From assembly GCF_001612615.1 (NCBI RefSeq), contig NZ_BDAU01000040.1, positions 1 to 64,000 on the forward strand: 64,000 nucleotides of DNA, in the 5' to 3' direction. Under the pieces are notes generated by a model, which saw nothing but the letters and a program-made list of their open reading frames with translations, was not told the origin of the DNA and ran no database searches. The position numbers were made by a program, and so were the translations under genes. Positions 16,665 through 25,325 of this stretch are shown here, piece after piece; positions within the stretch are counted from its first letter, which is position 1; the number at the start of each line of letters is the position of its first letter. The DNA comes from Nocardia amikacinitolerans NBRC 108937. Its GTDB lineage: Bacteria; Actinomycetota; Actinomycetes; Mycobacteriales; Mycobacteriaceae.

Positions 16665-18161
16665 ATGAGTGTGCTGGACATCTCGCGTTGGCAGTTCGGT
16701 ATCACGACCGTCTACCACTTCGTGTTCGTCCCGCTGACCATCGGGCTCGCCCCGCTCGTCGCGGGCATGCAGACCGCGTGGGTGATCACCGGCAAGGATC
16801 ACTGGTACCGGCTGACGAAGTTCTTCGGCAAGCTGTTCCTGATCAACTTCGCGCTCGGCGTCGCCACCGGCATCGTGCAGGAATTCCAGTTCGGCATGAA
16901 CTGGAGCGAATACTCCCGCTTCGTCGGCGACGTGTTCGGCGCGCCGCTCGCGCTGGAAGCCCTCGTCGCCTTCTTCCTCGAATCGACCTTCATCGGTCTG
17001 TGGATCTTCGGCTGGACGCGGCTGCCGAAACTCTTGCACCTCGGCGCGATCTGGATGGTCGCGATCGGCGTGAACGCCTCGGCCTATTTCATCGTCGCCG
17101 CCAACTCGTTCATGCAGCACCCGGTCGGTGCGAGGTACAACCCGGAACGCGGGCGCGCGGAGCTCACCAGCATCTGGGAGGTGCTCACCAACAACACGAC
17201 GCTGGCGGCCTTCCCGCACGTGGTCGCCGGCTCGTTCCTCACCGCGGGCACTTTCGTCGCGGGCATCGCGGGCTGGTGGATGGTGCGCAACGCGCGCAGC
17301 GGCGACCCGGCGAAGGCGGCCGAGGCGCGCACCATGTGGCGTTCGGGCGGGCGCGCGGGCATGTGGGTGATCGTGGTCTCGGGTCTCGCGCTGGTGCTCA
17401 GCGGCGACATCCAGGGCAAGCTGATGTTCGAGCAGCAGCCGATGAAGATGGCCTCGGCGGAATCGTTGTGCCACACCGCGACCGATCCGGATTTCTCGGT
17501 GCTCACCGTCGGCACGCACAACAACTGCGACAGCGTCACCCACGTCATCGAGGTGCCGTACGTGCTGCCGTACCTGGCCAAGGGCGAGTTCAGCGACGTC
17601 ACCCTCGACGGTGTGCAGGATCTCCAGAAGGCCTACATCGAGAAGTACGGTCCCGGCGACTACCGGCCCAACCTCTTCGTCACCTACTGGTCGTTCCGCG
17701 CGATGATCGGCCTCGCCGCGGGCTCGCTGCTGCTCGTGCTCGCCGGACTGTGGCTCACCAGGCGCGGGCGGGTGCCGGACCAGCGGTGGTACTCGTGGCT
17801 GAGTCTGCTTGCCATTCCCACGCCGTTCCTCGCCAACAGCGCGGGCTGGGTCTTCACCGAAATGGGCCGCCAGCCTTGGGTCGTTGTGCCGAACCCGACC
17901 GGTGACCCCAACTTGCGGATGACGGTGCAGCAGGGCGTCTCGGACCACTCGGCGGGCACCGTGATCACCTCGTTGGTGGTGTTCACCCTGCTCTACGGCG
18001 TGCTCGCGGTGGTGTGGTTCTACCTGATGCGGCGGTACGTGATCGCCGGTCCTGAGCAGCCGCACGCGCGGGAACCTGAGGGCCCGGACGACACGGGCGG
18101 TCCCGGCGACCGCAAGGGCGCCGAAGAACCTGCCGTCGAACAGCTTTCGTTCGCGTACTGA
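16665..18161 (+). CDS. cydA: Cytochrome bd ubiquinol/menaquinol oxidase subunit I
   Basis: CydA carries the three hemes of the bd oxidase, which oxidises quinol and reduces oxygen without pumping protons. The protein is 498 residues, starting at MSVLDISRWQFG behind GGAGGG; an upstream in-frame codon is less likely. Visible features are the heme-ligand helix VYHFVFVPLTIGL, the conserved GRQPW motif in EMGRQPWVV, and multiple membrane helices. The quinol loop is of the short type. It leads cydABDC. A palindromic operator candidate sits in its promoter. The C-terminal 30 residues are charged and outside the membrane. Confidence 0.96.
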   Translation: MSVLDISRWQFGITTVYHFVFVPLTIGLAPLVAGMQTAWVITGKDHWYRLTKFFGKLFLINFALGVATGIVQEFQFGMNWSEYSRFVGDVFGAPLALEALVAFFLESTFIGLWIFGWTRLPKLLHLGAIWMVAIGVNASAYFIVAANSFMQHPVGARYNPERGRAELTSIWEVLTNNTTLAAFPHVVAGSFLTAGTFVAGIAGWWMVRNARSGDPAKAAEARTMWRSGGRAGMWVIVVSGLALVLSGDIQGKLMFEQQPMKMASAESLCHTATDPDFSVLTVGTHNNCDSVTHVIEVPYVLPYLAKGEFSDVTLDGVQDLQKAYIEKYGPGDYRPNLFVTYWSFRAMIGLAAGSLLLVLAGLWLTRRGRVPDQRWYSWLSLLAIPTPFLANSAGWVFTEMGRQPWVVVPNPTGDPNLRMTVQQGVSDHSAGTVITSLVVFTLLYGVLAVVWFYLMRRYVIAGPEQPHAREPEGPDDTGGPGDRKGAEEPAVEQLSFAY

Positions 18162-18172
18162 GGAGACCGACG

Positions 18173-19204
18173 ATGAATTTGCAAGAGTTCTGGTTCGTTC
18201 TGATCGGCGTCCTGTTCACCGGCTACTTCGTGCTGGAGGGCTTCGACTTCGGCGTCGGCATGCTGATGCCGATCCTCGGCAAGGGCAGCGACACCCGGCG
18301 TCGCGTGGTGCTCAACACCATCGGCCCGGTGTGGGACGGCAACGAGGTGTGGCTGATCACCGCGGCGGGCGCGATGTTCGCGGCCTTCCCCGAGTGGTAC
18401 GCGAGCCTCTTCTCCGGGTTCTACTTCGTGCTGCTGCTGATCCTGATCGCGCTGATCCTGCGCATCTGCGCCATCGAATACCGCGCGAAGATCGACGATC
18501 CGGTCTGGCGGGCCCGCTGCGACATCGGTATCGGCATCGGTTCCTGGGTCCCTGCGCTCGCGTGGGGCTGGGTGTTCGCCAACATCGTGCGCGGGGTGCC
18601 GCTGAACGAGAAGAAGCAGATCGTCGGCACGGTGGCGGACCTGTTCAGCCCCTACGCGCTGCTCGGCGCGCTGACCACCGGCCTGCTGTTCCTGCTGCAC
18701 GGCGCGATCTTCGTCAACCTCAAGACCGGCGGCGAGGTCCGGGCCGACTCGGTGCGTATCGCGCGGCTGCTGCTCGCGCCGACCGCGCTCGTCGTCGGCG
18801 GTTTCGGACTCTGGACGCAGCTGGCCTACGGTGCCGACTGGACCTGGATCGCGTTGGGCGTGGCGGCTTTCGGGCTCCTGGTCGCGGCGGTGGCGGTATT
18901 CGCCGAACGCGACGGATGGGCGTTCACCGGAACCACCTTCGCCATCGCGGCCGCCACGGTGCTGCTGTTCGGCTCGCTGTTCCCGAACGTGTTGCCCTCC
19001 ACCATCGATGACGCCTTCCACCTCACCATCGACAACGCGTCGTCCACGCCGTACACGCTGAAGGTGATGAGCTGGGCGGCGGTGATCGTCACGCCGGTGG
19101 TGCTCGGCTACCAAGCGTGGACCTACTGGGTCTTCCGCAAACGCCTGACGGTGGACCACATTCCGGCGCACATCGGTCTGCCGCCGAGGCAGGGCAAGGA
19201 CTGA
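18173..19204 (+). CDS. cydB: Cytochrome bd oxidase subunit II
   Basis: The protein is 343 residues and starts 11 bases after cydA with GAGGAG as ribosome site. The N-terminal motif FWFVLIGVLFTGYFVLEGFDFGVG is diagnostic of CydB, and WDGNEVWLI follows. About eight or nine helices fill the protein. It forms the membrane heterodimer with CydA. Six bases separate it from cydD, so all cyd genes are probably cotranscribed. Confidence 0.96.
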   Translation: MNLQEFWFVLIGVLFTGYFVLEGFDFGVGMLMPILGKGSDTRRRVVLNTIGPVWDGNEVWLITAAGAMFAAFPEWYASLFSGFYFVLLLILIALILRICAIEYRAKIDDPVWRARCDIGIGIGSWVPALAWGWVFANIVRGVPLNEKKQIVGTVADLFSPYALLGALTTGLLFLLHGAIFVNLKTGGEVRADSVRIARLLLAPTALVVGGFGLWTQLAYGADWTWIALGVAAFGLLVAAVAVFAERDGWAFTGTTFAIAAATVLLFGSLFPNVLPSTIDDAFHLTIDNASSTPYTLKVMSWAAVIVTPVVLGYQAWTYWVFRKRLTVDHIPAHIGLPPRQGKD

Positions 19205-19210
19205 TCGGCC

Positions 19211-21088
19211 ATGGCACGTCCGCCCGTCGACCCGCGCCTGTGGCGGTACGCCCGCTCGGCACGCCGGTATCTGGTGCTGAGTGTCGGGTTGTCCGTGGTG
19301 ATCACGGTGTCGATCGTGGTCACCGCGGTGACATTGGCTCGGGTGCTCGCCGGGGTCATCACAGATCCCGGTGCGCGCGGGTTCGGCTCGTGGACAACCG
19401 AACTCGCGGTGCTGGTCGTATCCGTCGGTGCGCGGGTGGCGGCGAGTTGGGTGCAGGCCAGGGTGGCGCATCGGGCCGGTGCCGGGGTGGTCGCGGAGCT
19501 CGAGACGGCGGTGTTGGCGGCCGGCGCGCGACTATCGCCGCGCGAATTGGAGAGTCGGAGAACAGAGCTCGCTGTTGTGGTCGGGACCGGTCTCTCGGGG
19601 CTGCGCGGCTATCTCAGCGGGTACCTGCCCGCGCTGTTGCTCGCGGTGCTGGTGCCGCCGATCGTGTTGGCGGTCATCGCGATACACGATCCGGTGTCCG
19701 GTGGGATCGCGGTGGTCACGTTGCCGCTCATTCCGATCTTCATGGTGCTGATCGGGTTGCTGACGCAGGGGCGGGCGGCGGCGACGCTGGAGGCGACGAC
19801 TCGACTTTCGGACCAGTTGCTGGATTTGTTCGCCGGGATGCCGACGTTGCGCGCGTTGGGGAGGGAAGGCGGCGCGGCACAGTCGGACGCGGGTTCGCCC
19901 CCGGAGCCGGGCGCGGATGCGGCGGCTCGCAGTTCGGCGCGTGCGCGGCAGGACGAGAGATCGGCGCGGCGGGATGCCGAGCCGGAGGGCGCGCGCCGGG
20001 CAGGCGACGGGCGAGCTCGGACGATGGAGCATCGCGTCCGCGAACTCGGCGACGCGCTGCGATCGCGCACCATGCGGGCGCTGCGGATCGCGTTCCTGTC
20101 CTCGATGGTGCTGGAGCTGCTCGCGACGCTGAGCGTGGCATTGATCGCGGTATCCATCGGTCTGCGCCTGGTCTACGGCGGAATGAGCCTGTACGACGGG
20201 TTGGTCGCGCTGATTCTCGCGCCCGAGGTGTACTTGCCGCTGCGGATGGTGGGGGAGCGGTTCCACGCGGCACAGGACGGGATGGCGGCGGCGGACAAGG
20301 CATTCGCGATCCTGGAGCCGGACGAGGCGCCCGACCTGGGTGGCGGTGCCGGACGCTCGGTGGTCGAAAGCGCTGAGCTGTTCGCGGCATCCGAGACCGA
20401 GTCTCCCGGCCGCATCGAGCTTCGCGAACTCGGTGTTCGGGCGCGGGACGGGTTGGCGCCGGATGGGCTTTCCGCGGTGTTGCTTCCGGGCGCGGTGACC
20501 GTGCTGACCGGGCCCAATGGGAGCGGCAAGTCGACGGCGTTCCTCGCGATGCTCGGTCTGGTGCGGCCGGAGGACGGGTGTGTACTGGTCGACGGAACCG
20601 ATGTGCGCGAGCTGGACGCCGAGGCGTGGTGGGCGCGGGTGGCCTGGCTGCCGCAGCGGCCGGTGCTGGTGCCAGGGACGTTGCGGGAGAACCTGGAACT
20701 GCTCGGCGCGCGGGCGGCCGACGATTCGGATCGCCGGGCGGTCCTCGAAGCCGCTTGCGCCGCTACCGGATTCGACGCCGTGCTGGACGAGTTGCCGCAT
20801 CGCTGGGACACCGTCGTCGGCGCCGGCGGCACCGGCCTGTCCCTCGGCCAGCGCCAGCGCCTCGCCCTGACCAGGGTGCTCGCCGCCGACCGCCCCATCC
20901 TCCTGCTCGACGAACCGACCGCCCACCTCGACGCCGCGAGCGAATCCGCCGTCCTCGCCGCCCTCCACGCCAAAGCCCGCGACGGAGCCACGGTCGTCGT
21001 CATCGGCCACCGCGCCACCGTCCTGGCCGCCGCCGATCACGTTGTGCCCGTACGTGCCTCGGTCTTCGACGGGGTGAGTGGATCATGA
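19211..21088 (+). CDS. cydD: Thiol-reductant ABC exporter subunit CydD
   Basis: CydD is one half of the heterodimeric exporter that moves glutathione/cysteine-type thiols in other bacteria and is needed for bd oxidase assembly; mycothiol producers may use another thiol. Its 625 residues contain an exporter transmembrane domain (about 20-350) and an ATPase domain with Walker A GPNGSGKS, signature SLGQRQR and Walker B LLDEPTAHLD. Between membrane helices, at about residues 215-275, there is an Arg/Ala/Glu-rich insertion (DERSARRDAEPEGARR) that is longer than I expect for the family. Confidence 0.93.
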   Translation: MARPPVDPRLWRYARSARRYLVLSVGLSVVITVSIVVTAVTLARVLAGVITDPGARGFGSWTTELAVLVVSVGARVAASWVQARVAHRAGAGVVAELETAVLAAGARLSPRELESRRTELAVVVGTGLSGLRGYLSGYLPALLLAVLVPPIVLAVIAIHDPVSGGIAVVTLPLIPIFMVLIGLLTQGRAAATLEATTRLSDQLLDLFAGMPTLRALGREGGAAQSDAGSPPEPGADAAARSSARARQDERSARRDAEPEGARRAGDGRARTMEHRVRELGDALRSRTMRALRIAFLSSMVLELLATLSVALIAVSIGLRLVYGGMSLYDGLVALILAPEVYLPLRMVGERFHAAQDGMAAADKAFAILEPDEAPDLGGGAGRSVVESAELFAASETESPGRIELRELGVRARDGLAPDGLSAVLLPGAVTVLTGPNGSGKSTAFLAMLGLVRPEDGCVLVDGTDVRELDAEAWWARVAWLPQRPVLVPGTLRENLELLGARAADDSDRRAVLEAACAATGFDAVLDELPHRWDTVVGAGGTGLSLGQRQRLALTRVLAADRPILLLDEPTAHLDAASESAVLAALHAKARDGATVVVIGHRATVLAAADHVVPVRASVFDGVSGS

Positions 21089-21175
21089 GCGCGCACGGCA
21101 TGGAGCACACGATCGCCGCTCGACTGCGCCGGGTGACTGGTCCGCCTCAACCGGTGGCTCTCTGGCGCGGCAGTG

Positions 21176-21368
21176 CCCGCGCTGAGTGGTGGCAAGCCGG
21201 GGCCCAGCTCGGAGCCGTTCGATGCGAACATGCCCGCGCTGAGCGGTCGGGCGTTGGCTCGGGGTCGTCCGGTGCGGGAGCGCCTGCGCTGTGCAGCGGC
21301 AAGGCGCGGTGGCGGTGGAATGTCGGCTCGCAGCCGTTCGATGCGGAAGTGGCCGCGCTGAGAGGTGG
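21176..21368 (+). repeat. Roughly 58-base minisatellite between cydD and cydC
   Basis: The 349 bases between cydD and cydC hold about four imperfect units with a period near 58. Copies of CCCGCGCTGAG(T/C)GGT occur around 21177 and 21234, a decayed one near 21292, and CCGCGCTGAGAGGT near 21353. AGCCGTTCGATGCG precedes two of the copies. I see no gene in it. The operon continues across it. Confidence 0.65.
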
Positions 21369-21437
21369 CACGGCGCAGCGGCGGTCGGGCGGCGGTCGCC
21401 GGCGCGTGCGGGCTTCGGAGTGTGGGGGTAGCGGGTC

Positions 21438-23204
21438 ATGAGGGCGAAGGACCAGCGTGCTGCGGATGGCTTTGCCGATCCCCGTGTGAGCACGAAAGAC
21501 ACCAGGCCTGCGGGTGGGTCGATCTCTGGCGACTTCCGCAGGATGTGGAGTCTGCTGGAGCTTTCCCCGTGGCGGGTCGCGGTGGCGGTCGGTTGGGGCG
21601 TGCTGGCGCTCGGGAGTGGGCTCGGGCTGGCGGCATTGGCGGCGTGGTTGATCGCGCGGGCGTGGCAGATGCCGCCGGTGCTGGATTTGAGCGTCGCGGT
21701 GGTTTCGGTGCGGGCGCTCGGTATTTCGCGCGGACTGTGCCGGTATCTGGAAAGGCTTGCGACGCACGATGTCGCGCTGCGGTCGATGACCACCGCGCGC
21801 ACGAGCGTCTACCGCACGCTGGCCGGCTCGGATGTGTGGTTGCGCCGGGCGCGCGGCACCAACGCGGAGCCGCGGAGCGCGGCGCGGTTGCGGCGCGGTG
21901 ATCTGCTGGTCCGGATCGGCAGCGATATCGACGATCTCGGCGCGGTCGTGGTGCGGGCGCTGGTGCCGATCGTGGTCGCCATCGTGTTGGCGTTCGCCGC
22001 GATCGGGCTGCTCGCCACGATTTCTGTCGCGGCGGCGGTGATTCTCGCCGTGGCGCTCGGGGTTTCGGGCATTCTCGCGCCCTGGCTCTCGGCGCGGGCC
22101 GCGCGGGAAGCCGAGACCGCGGTGCGCGCCGACCGCGCCGAATTCACCGCGCAAGCGCTCACCGTGCTGGACCACGCGGCCGAACTGCGCGTCGCCGGAC
22201 GACTGGACGCGGCGCTGGCGGCGGCGAAGAAGGCGGGCGAACGGGCGGTCGCCGCCGAGGACAAGGCCGCGTCGCACACCGCGTCGGCCGCCGCGGCGAC
22301 CCCGCTCGCCATCGGGGCCAGCGTGCTCGGCGCCCTGCTCATCGGCATCGCGATCTACGGCCCGACCGGCGGCGCGCCCGGCGCCATGACGCCCATGGCG
22401 CTCACCATCCTGGTGCTGCTGCCGCTCTCGGCATTCGAAGCGGTCGGGCCTCTACCGGCCGCCGCGCAGGCCATCACGACCGCGCGGGCCGCGCTGCGCA
22501 GGCTCTCCGCCGCCGAGGCCGCCGACCCGCGCCGAGAATCCGGAGTGCGCGAACTGCCCGAGCTGCCTGCCGGTCGCCGCATCGCCGTCGTCGGTCCGAG
22601 CGGTGCGGGCAAGACCACGCTGCTCATGTCGTGGGCCGGGCTGTTCGACACTCCTCGGCCCGACACCACGTTCTTCGCCGAGGACGCCCACCTGTTCGGC
22701 ACAAGCGTCCTGGAGAACCTGCGGGTCGCTCGCGGCGACATCACCGAAGCCGAGGCCGAGAAGGCGCTGCGCGCGGTCGGTTTGGGCGACTGGCTGGATT
22801 CGCTCGCGGACGGTATCCGCACCGAGCTGGTCGGCGGGGCGGCCGCGGTCTCCGGCGGACAGCGCCGCCGCCTCCTGCTGGCCCGCGCGCTGCTCGCACC
22901 GGCCCGTGTCCTGCTGCTCGACGAGCCGACCGAACACCTCGAGGCCGAGGACGGCGCCGACCTGCTGCGCGCCCTGCTCGATCCCGCGAGCGGACTGGTC
23001 GATGCGGATCGCACAGTGGTGGTCGTCACACATCAGCTGCCGGATGGACATCGGGCCGACGCGGTCGTCCACGTCGACGCGTCAGCCCAGGTCACGGTCG
23101 AATATCGGGCCGATTCCGCCCCGCGCGAAAATCCGTTGCCGACCTGCCGATCCTTCGCTAGTTTCGTCAGTACACGGGAAGGAGGTGGTTCGAAGAATGA
23201 GTAA
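21438..23204 (+). CDS. cydC: Thiol-reductant ABC exporter subunit CydC
   Basis: The protein is 588 residues. An in-frame stop at 21429-21431 fixes the start at or after the ATG at 21438. A transmembrane exporter domain (about 30-330) is followed by an ATPase with Walker A GPSGAGKT, signature VSGGQRRR and Walker B LLDEPTEHLE. The Asp-Glu pair is kept but the usual His switch is TH in VVVTHQL. It partners with CydD. The D-to-C gap of 349 bases with repeats is unusual for this pair, which is normally tightly spaced. Confidence 0.92.
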   Translation: MRAKDQRAADGFADPRVSTKDTRPAGGSISGDFRRMWSLLELSPWRVAVAVGWGVLALGSGLGLAALAAWLIARAWQMPPVLDLSVAVVSVRALGISRGLCRYLERLATHDVALRSMTTARTSVYRTLAGSDVWLRRARGTNAEPRSAARLRRGDLLVRIGSDIDDLGAVVVRALVPIVVAIVLAFAAIGLLATISVAAAVILAVALGVSGILAPWLSARAAREAETAVRADRAEFTAQALTVLDHAAELRVAGRLDAALAAAKKAGERAVAAEDKAASHTASAAAATPLAIGASVLGALLIGIAIYGPTGGAPGAMTPMALTILVLLPLSAFEAVGPLPAAAQAITTARAALRRLSAAEAADPRRESGVRELPELPAGRRIAVVGPSGAGKTTLLMSWAGLFDTPRPDTTFFAEDAHLFGTSVLENLRVARGDITEAEAEKALRAVGLGDWLDSLADGIRTELVGGAAAVSGGQRRRLLLARALLAPARVLLLDEPTEHLEAEDGADLLRALLDPASGLVDADRTVVVVTHQLPDGHRADAVVHVDASAQVTVEYRADSAPRENPLPTCRSFASFVSTREGGGSKNE

Positions 23205-23296
23205 TTCCAGGACACGTGAGGTGGCTGTCCGCTAGCGCCACCGCTGCAGGTGGTATCCGCCCGCGCGAGGCGCCGAGCGAATACCAGGCAGTCACC

Positions 23297-23372
23297 CGAC
23301 CCCCGAGCCCCCGGTCTTGTCCGACCGGGACCCGCGCAGGTTCCGAACCCGCCGGGTACGGCTCGGGGGTCG
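23297..23372 (+). terminator. Nested stem-loop after the cyd operon
   Basis: A perfect 13-base inverted repeat CGACCCCCGAGCC (23297-23309 with 23360-23372) encloses a smaller hairpin CCCGGTC/GACCGGG (23310-23329). It lies 93 bases after cydC and before the next gene. It is probably a transcription end. Confidence 0.6.
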
Positions 23373-23418
23373 TTCCATTTCCGCAGCCCTGCTTGCGCGG
23401 TGCCGCTAGGGTGGGCCG

Positions 23419-24006
23419 ATGTCCGTCGAGCCACTCCCAGACTGGGTGATTCCACCCCGCGGCGGCTACACCGTCGAGGCATTCCTGAACCTGCGCGGGC
23501 TTCCGAAACACACCGAATTGATCGACGCCGGTTTGGTCTTCGCGAGCCCGCGAACCAAATGGCACAGCCGCGTCGTCTCGTTCCTCCGCAGGGAGCTGGA
23601 CCTGCAAGCCCCTCGGCAGCTACGTGCGGAACGCGAAATGGCCGTGCACTTGGCGAAGCGTCAAATGCCCGAACCGGATGTTCTTGTAGTGACCGCCGAG
23701 GCTTTCGAACGCGAGGAACCGTCGAATTACTACTTCGCCGCAGACGTAATCCTGGCTGTCGAAGTAATGTCACCCGGCACCGAAGAGCGCGACCGCGAGA
23801 CCAAGCCGCCGAAGTACGCCAGAGCGGGCATCCCGCACCACTGGCGGGTCGAGCGCGACGAAAACGACTCGGCCACGGTCTACGCATACGAGATCCGCCC
23901 CGCTACCGAGTGCTATGTCCCCATCGGCATCTTCCATGACCGGCTGAAGGTCAGCGTGCCTTTCCCGATCGACATCGACCTGACGACCATCGGGCAACGG
24001 GGCTGA
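23419..24006 (+). CDS. Uma2-family (DUF820) putative endonuclease
   Basis: This 195-residue protein has the PD-(D/E)XK-like Uma2 signature: MPEPDVLVV, LAVEVMSPGTEERDRETKPPKYARAGIPHHWRV. The acidic residues of the fold (D in EPDV, E in VEVMSP) and the K-rich turn are present. Such proteins are frequent in actinobacteria and cyanobacteria, often in many copies. Their biological role is unsettled and nuclease activity is inferred from fold only. It is a single gene between the cyd terminator and a convergent gene. Confidence 0.9.
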   Translation: MSVEPLPDWVIPPRGGYTVEAFLNLRGLPKHTELIDAGLVFASPRTKWHSRVVSFLRRELDLQAPRQLRAEREMAVHLAKRQMPEPDVLVVTAEAFEREEPSNYYFAADVILAVEVMSPGTEERDRETKPPKYARAGIPHHWRVERDENDSATVYAYEIRPATECYVPIGIFHDRLKVSVPFPIDIDLTTIGQRG

Positions 24007-24046
24007 TCAGTCCGCTCGACGGGCGCGGAACACGGTGCAAGCGCTG

Positions 24047-24751
24047 CTACCCGATGTAGCGCTGGAGGCGGGCGGAGAGGCGGGGTTCGAGGGGGCCGTC
24101 GGCGACGATGCGCTCCTCGACGTAGGCGAGGTCGCCGCCTTCGATGATGCCGTAGAGCCGCTTGGCTCCGCCGACGACGACGCCGGACTGGCTGCGGATC
24201 ACCACGTCGGTGGCCAACTCCCAGGAGGACTGGGTGAGCGCGGTGCCGTAGAAGAGTTCGACGATGCCGGAGCTGTGCGTCAGCAGCAGCTCGATGACCT
24301 CGTCGTTGCCGTCGATGCCGACCCGCCAGAAACCGCTTTCGCGGAGATCGGGTCCGCCGTAGCTGCCGTCTTCCTCGATGACCCAGGAGCGGGAGTCCCA
24401 GGAGAGGTAGTCGCCGCCGTCGTGCGAGACGACGATCTGCTGGCCGAAGCGGTAGTCCCCGCGCTCGGGGTCGTTGCCCTCGCCTTCGCCGCGCCACACG
24501 CCGACCATGGGCAGCAGGGCCAGCATGGCGGCGCTCAGATCGGGACCGAGCCGCAGGTTCGCGGTGTCCTCGGGCAGCGGAAGGTCCGGCAGCACCGGAA
24601 TGTTGCGGGCGCCGGTCGATTTGGCGCGTTCGGCGGCCTCGGCCACGGCCTGGTCGCCGCTGCGCCGCTGCCCTTCGGCGGGAGCGCTGCCGTTCATCTG
24701 TTCACTCGCTCGCTCGGCCGGATCGGAACCTTCGCTCGCGAGGTCACTCAT
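24047..24751 (-). CDS. Nitrobindin-fold / FABP-like protein (Rv0813c type)
   Basis: The protein is 234 residues starting MSDLASEGS. An N-terminal polar tail of about 50 residues precedes a ten-stranded beta-barrel domain. The barrel motif GVWRGEGEG is clear near residue 83, and the order next to sseC/cysA2 matches Rv0813c. True nitrobindins hold heme through a His near the C-terminus. Here the last 30 residues (…LSARLQRYIG) contain no His, so heme binding is doubtful. A lipid-like or other hydrophobic ligand is possible. The start codon is provided by a dispersed repeat. Confidence 0.88.
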   Translation of the reverse strand: MSDLASEGSDPAERASEQMNGSAPAEGQRRSGDQAVAEAAERAKSTGARNIPVLPDLPLPEDTANLRLGPDLSAAMLALLPMVGVWRGEGEGNDPERGDYRFGQQIVVSHDGGDYLSWDSRSWVIEEDGSYGGPDLRESGFWRVGIDGNDEVIELLLTHSSGIVELFYGTALTQSSWELATDVVIRSQSGVVVGGAKRLYGIIEGGDLAYVEERIVADGPLEPRLSARLQRYIG

Positions 24752-24831
24752 GCCTGCGTCTCGCTGGCGCTCGACTCCGGCATGCGTGACGCACGCTGGC
24801 ACATGATTCGCTCGCTTCGCTCACTCATGAT
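24746..24831 (-). repeat. Dispersed repeat, copy 2, ending at the nitrobindin-like start
   Basis: It is homologous to 13506-13578, with a few extra bases in GCTTCGCTCACTC. It contains the stop codon of the 31-residue upstream peptide gene and the start codon of the nitrobindin-like gene. Confidence 0.65.
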
Positions 24832-24920
24832 TCGGTGAACAGCCGGTAGAAGACGTACAGACCGAACCAGCCGATCAGCACGGACACCAGGACCAGCAGA
24901 ATTTCGAAGAAGAGGACCAC
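24825..24920 (-). CDS. 31-residue single-helix membrane protein
   Basis: From GTG at 24920 the frame gives VVLFFEILLVLVSVLIGWF followed by GLYVFYRLFTES. This is one long hydrophobic helix with a short polar end, the composition of a genuine small membrane protein. It lies between sseC and the nitrobindin-like gene on the same strand. GAGA lies a few bases upstream of the start. I believe similar peptides occur at this place in related genomes, but I cannot check. It is too short for ordinary gene calling. Confidence 0.6.
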   Translation of the reverse strand: MVLFFEILLVLVSVLIGWFGLYVFYRLFTES

Positions 24921-24957
24921 GTCTCGGAGTCTAACGAGCGCGACTTCCGGGCAACAC

Positions 24958-24999
24958 AACGGCCCCGGAGCTTCCGCGGGGGGAAGCGCCGGGGCCGTT
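24958..24999 (-). terminator. Strong terminator after sseC
   Basis: AACGGCCCCGG pairs with CCGGGGCCGTT (24958-24968 with 24989-24999), and an inner GCTTCC/GGAAGC stem adds to it. It starts 16 bases past the sseC stop on the minus strand and should end the cysA2-sseC transcript. Confidence 0.8.
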
Positions 25000-25014
25000 G
25001 GGGTTCGACGTGCC

Positions 25015-25320
25015 TTACTTGGCGACCGCGACGTCCACGGCGTGGATGCCCGCGCCCTCGGGACGGACCTCGGCCGAGCCGTTGCCCGCGGCGGACAGCG
25101 CGCGCACGGTCCACGAGCCCGGAGCCGCGAAGAAGCGGAAGTCACCGGTGCCGGAGGCGACGACCTCGGCCGTGAAGTCACCGTTGCCGTCGAGCAGACG
25201 CACGAACGCGCCGCCGACCGGCTGACCGTCGGTGCTCAGGACGCGGCCGGTGATGACCGTCTCCTTCTCCACGTCGACGCCTGCGGGGATGGCCTGACCC
25301 TGGGTAGGTGCTGCACACAT
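25015..25320 (-). CDS. sseC: DUF1416 protein, SseC family
   Basis: The protein is 101 residues. It starts MCAAPTQGQAIPAGVDVEKE, then carries a beta-rich domain with GRVLSTDGQPVGGAFVRLLD and FRFFAAPGSWTVR, as in the mycobacterial SseC proteins. It begins five bases after the cysA2 stop, so the pair is translated together. The partnership with the thiosulfate sulfurtransferase is conserved in mycobacteria, but the biochemical role of SseC is not established. Confidence 0.93.
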   Translation of the reverse strand: MCAAPTQGQAIPAGVDVEKETVITGRVLSTDGQPVGGAFVRLLDGNGDFTAEVVASGTGDFRFFAAPGSWTVRALSAAGNGSAEVRPEGAGIHAVDVAVAK

Positions 25321-25325
25321 ATTGA

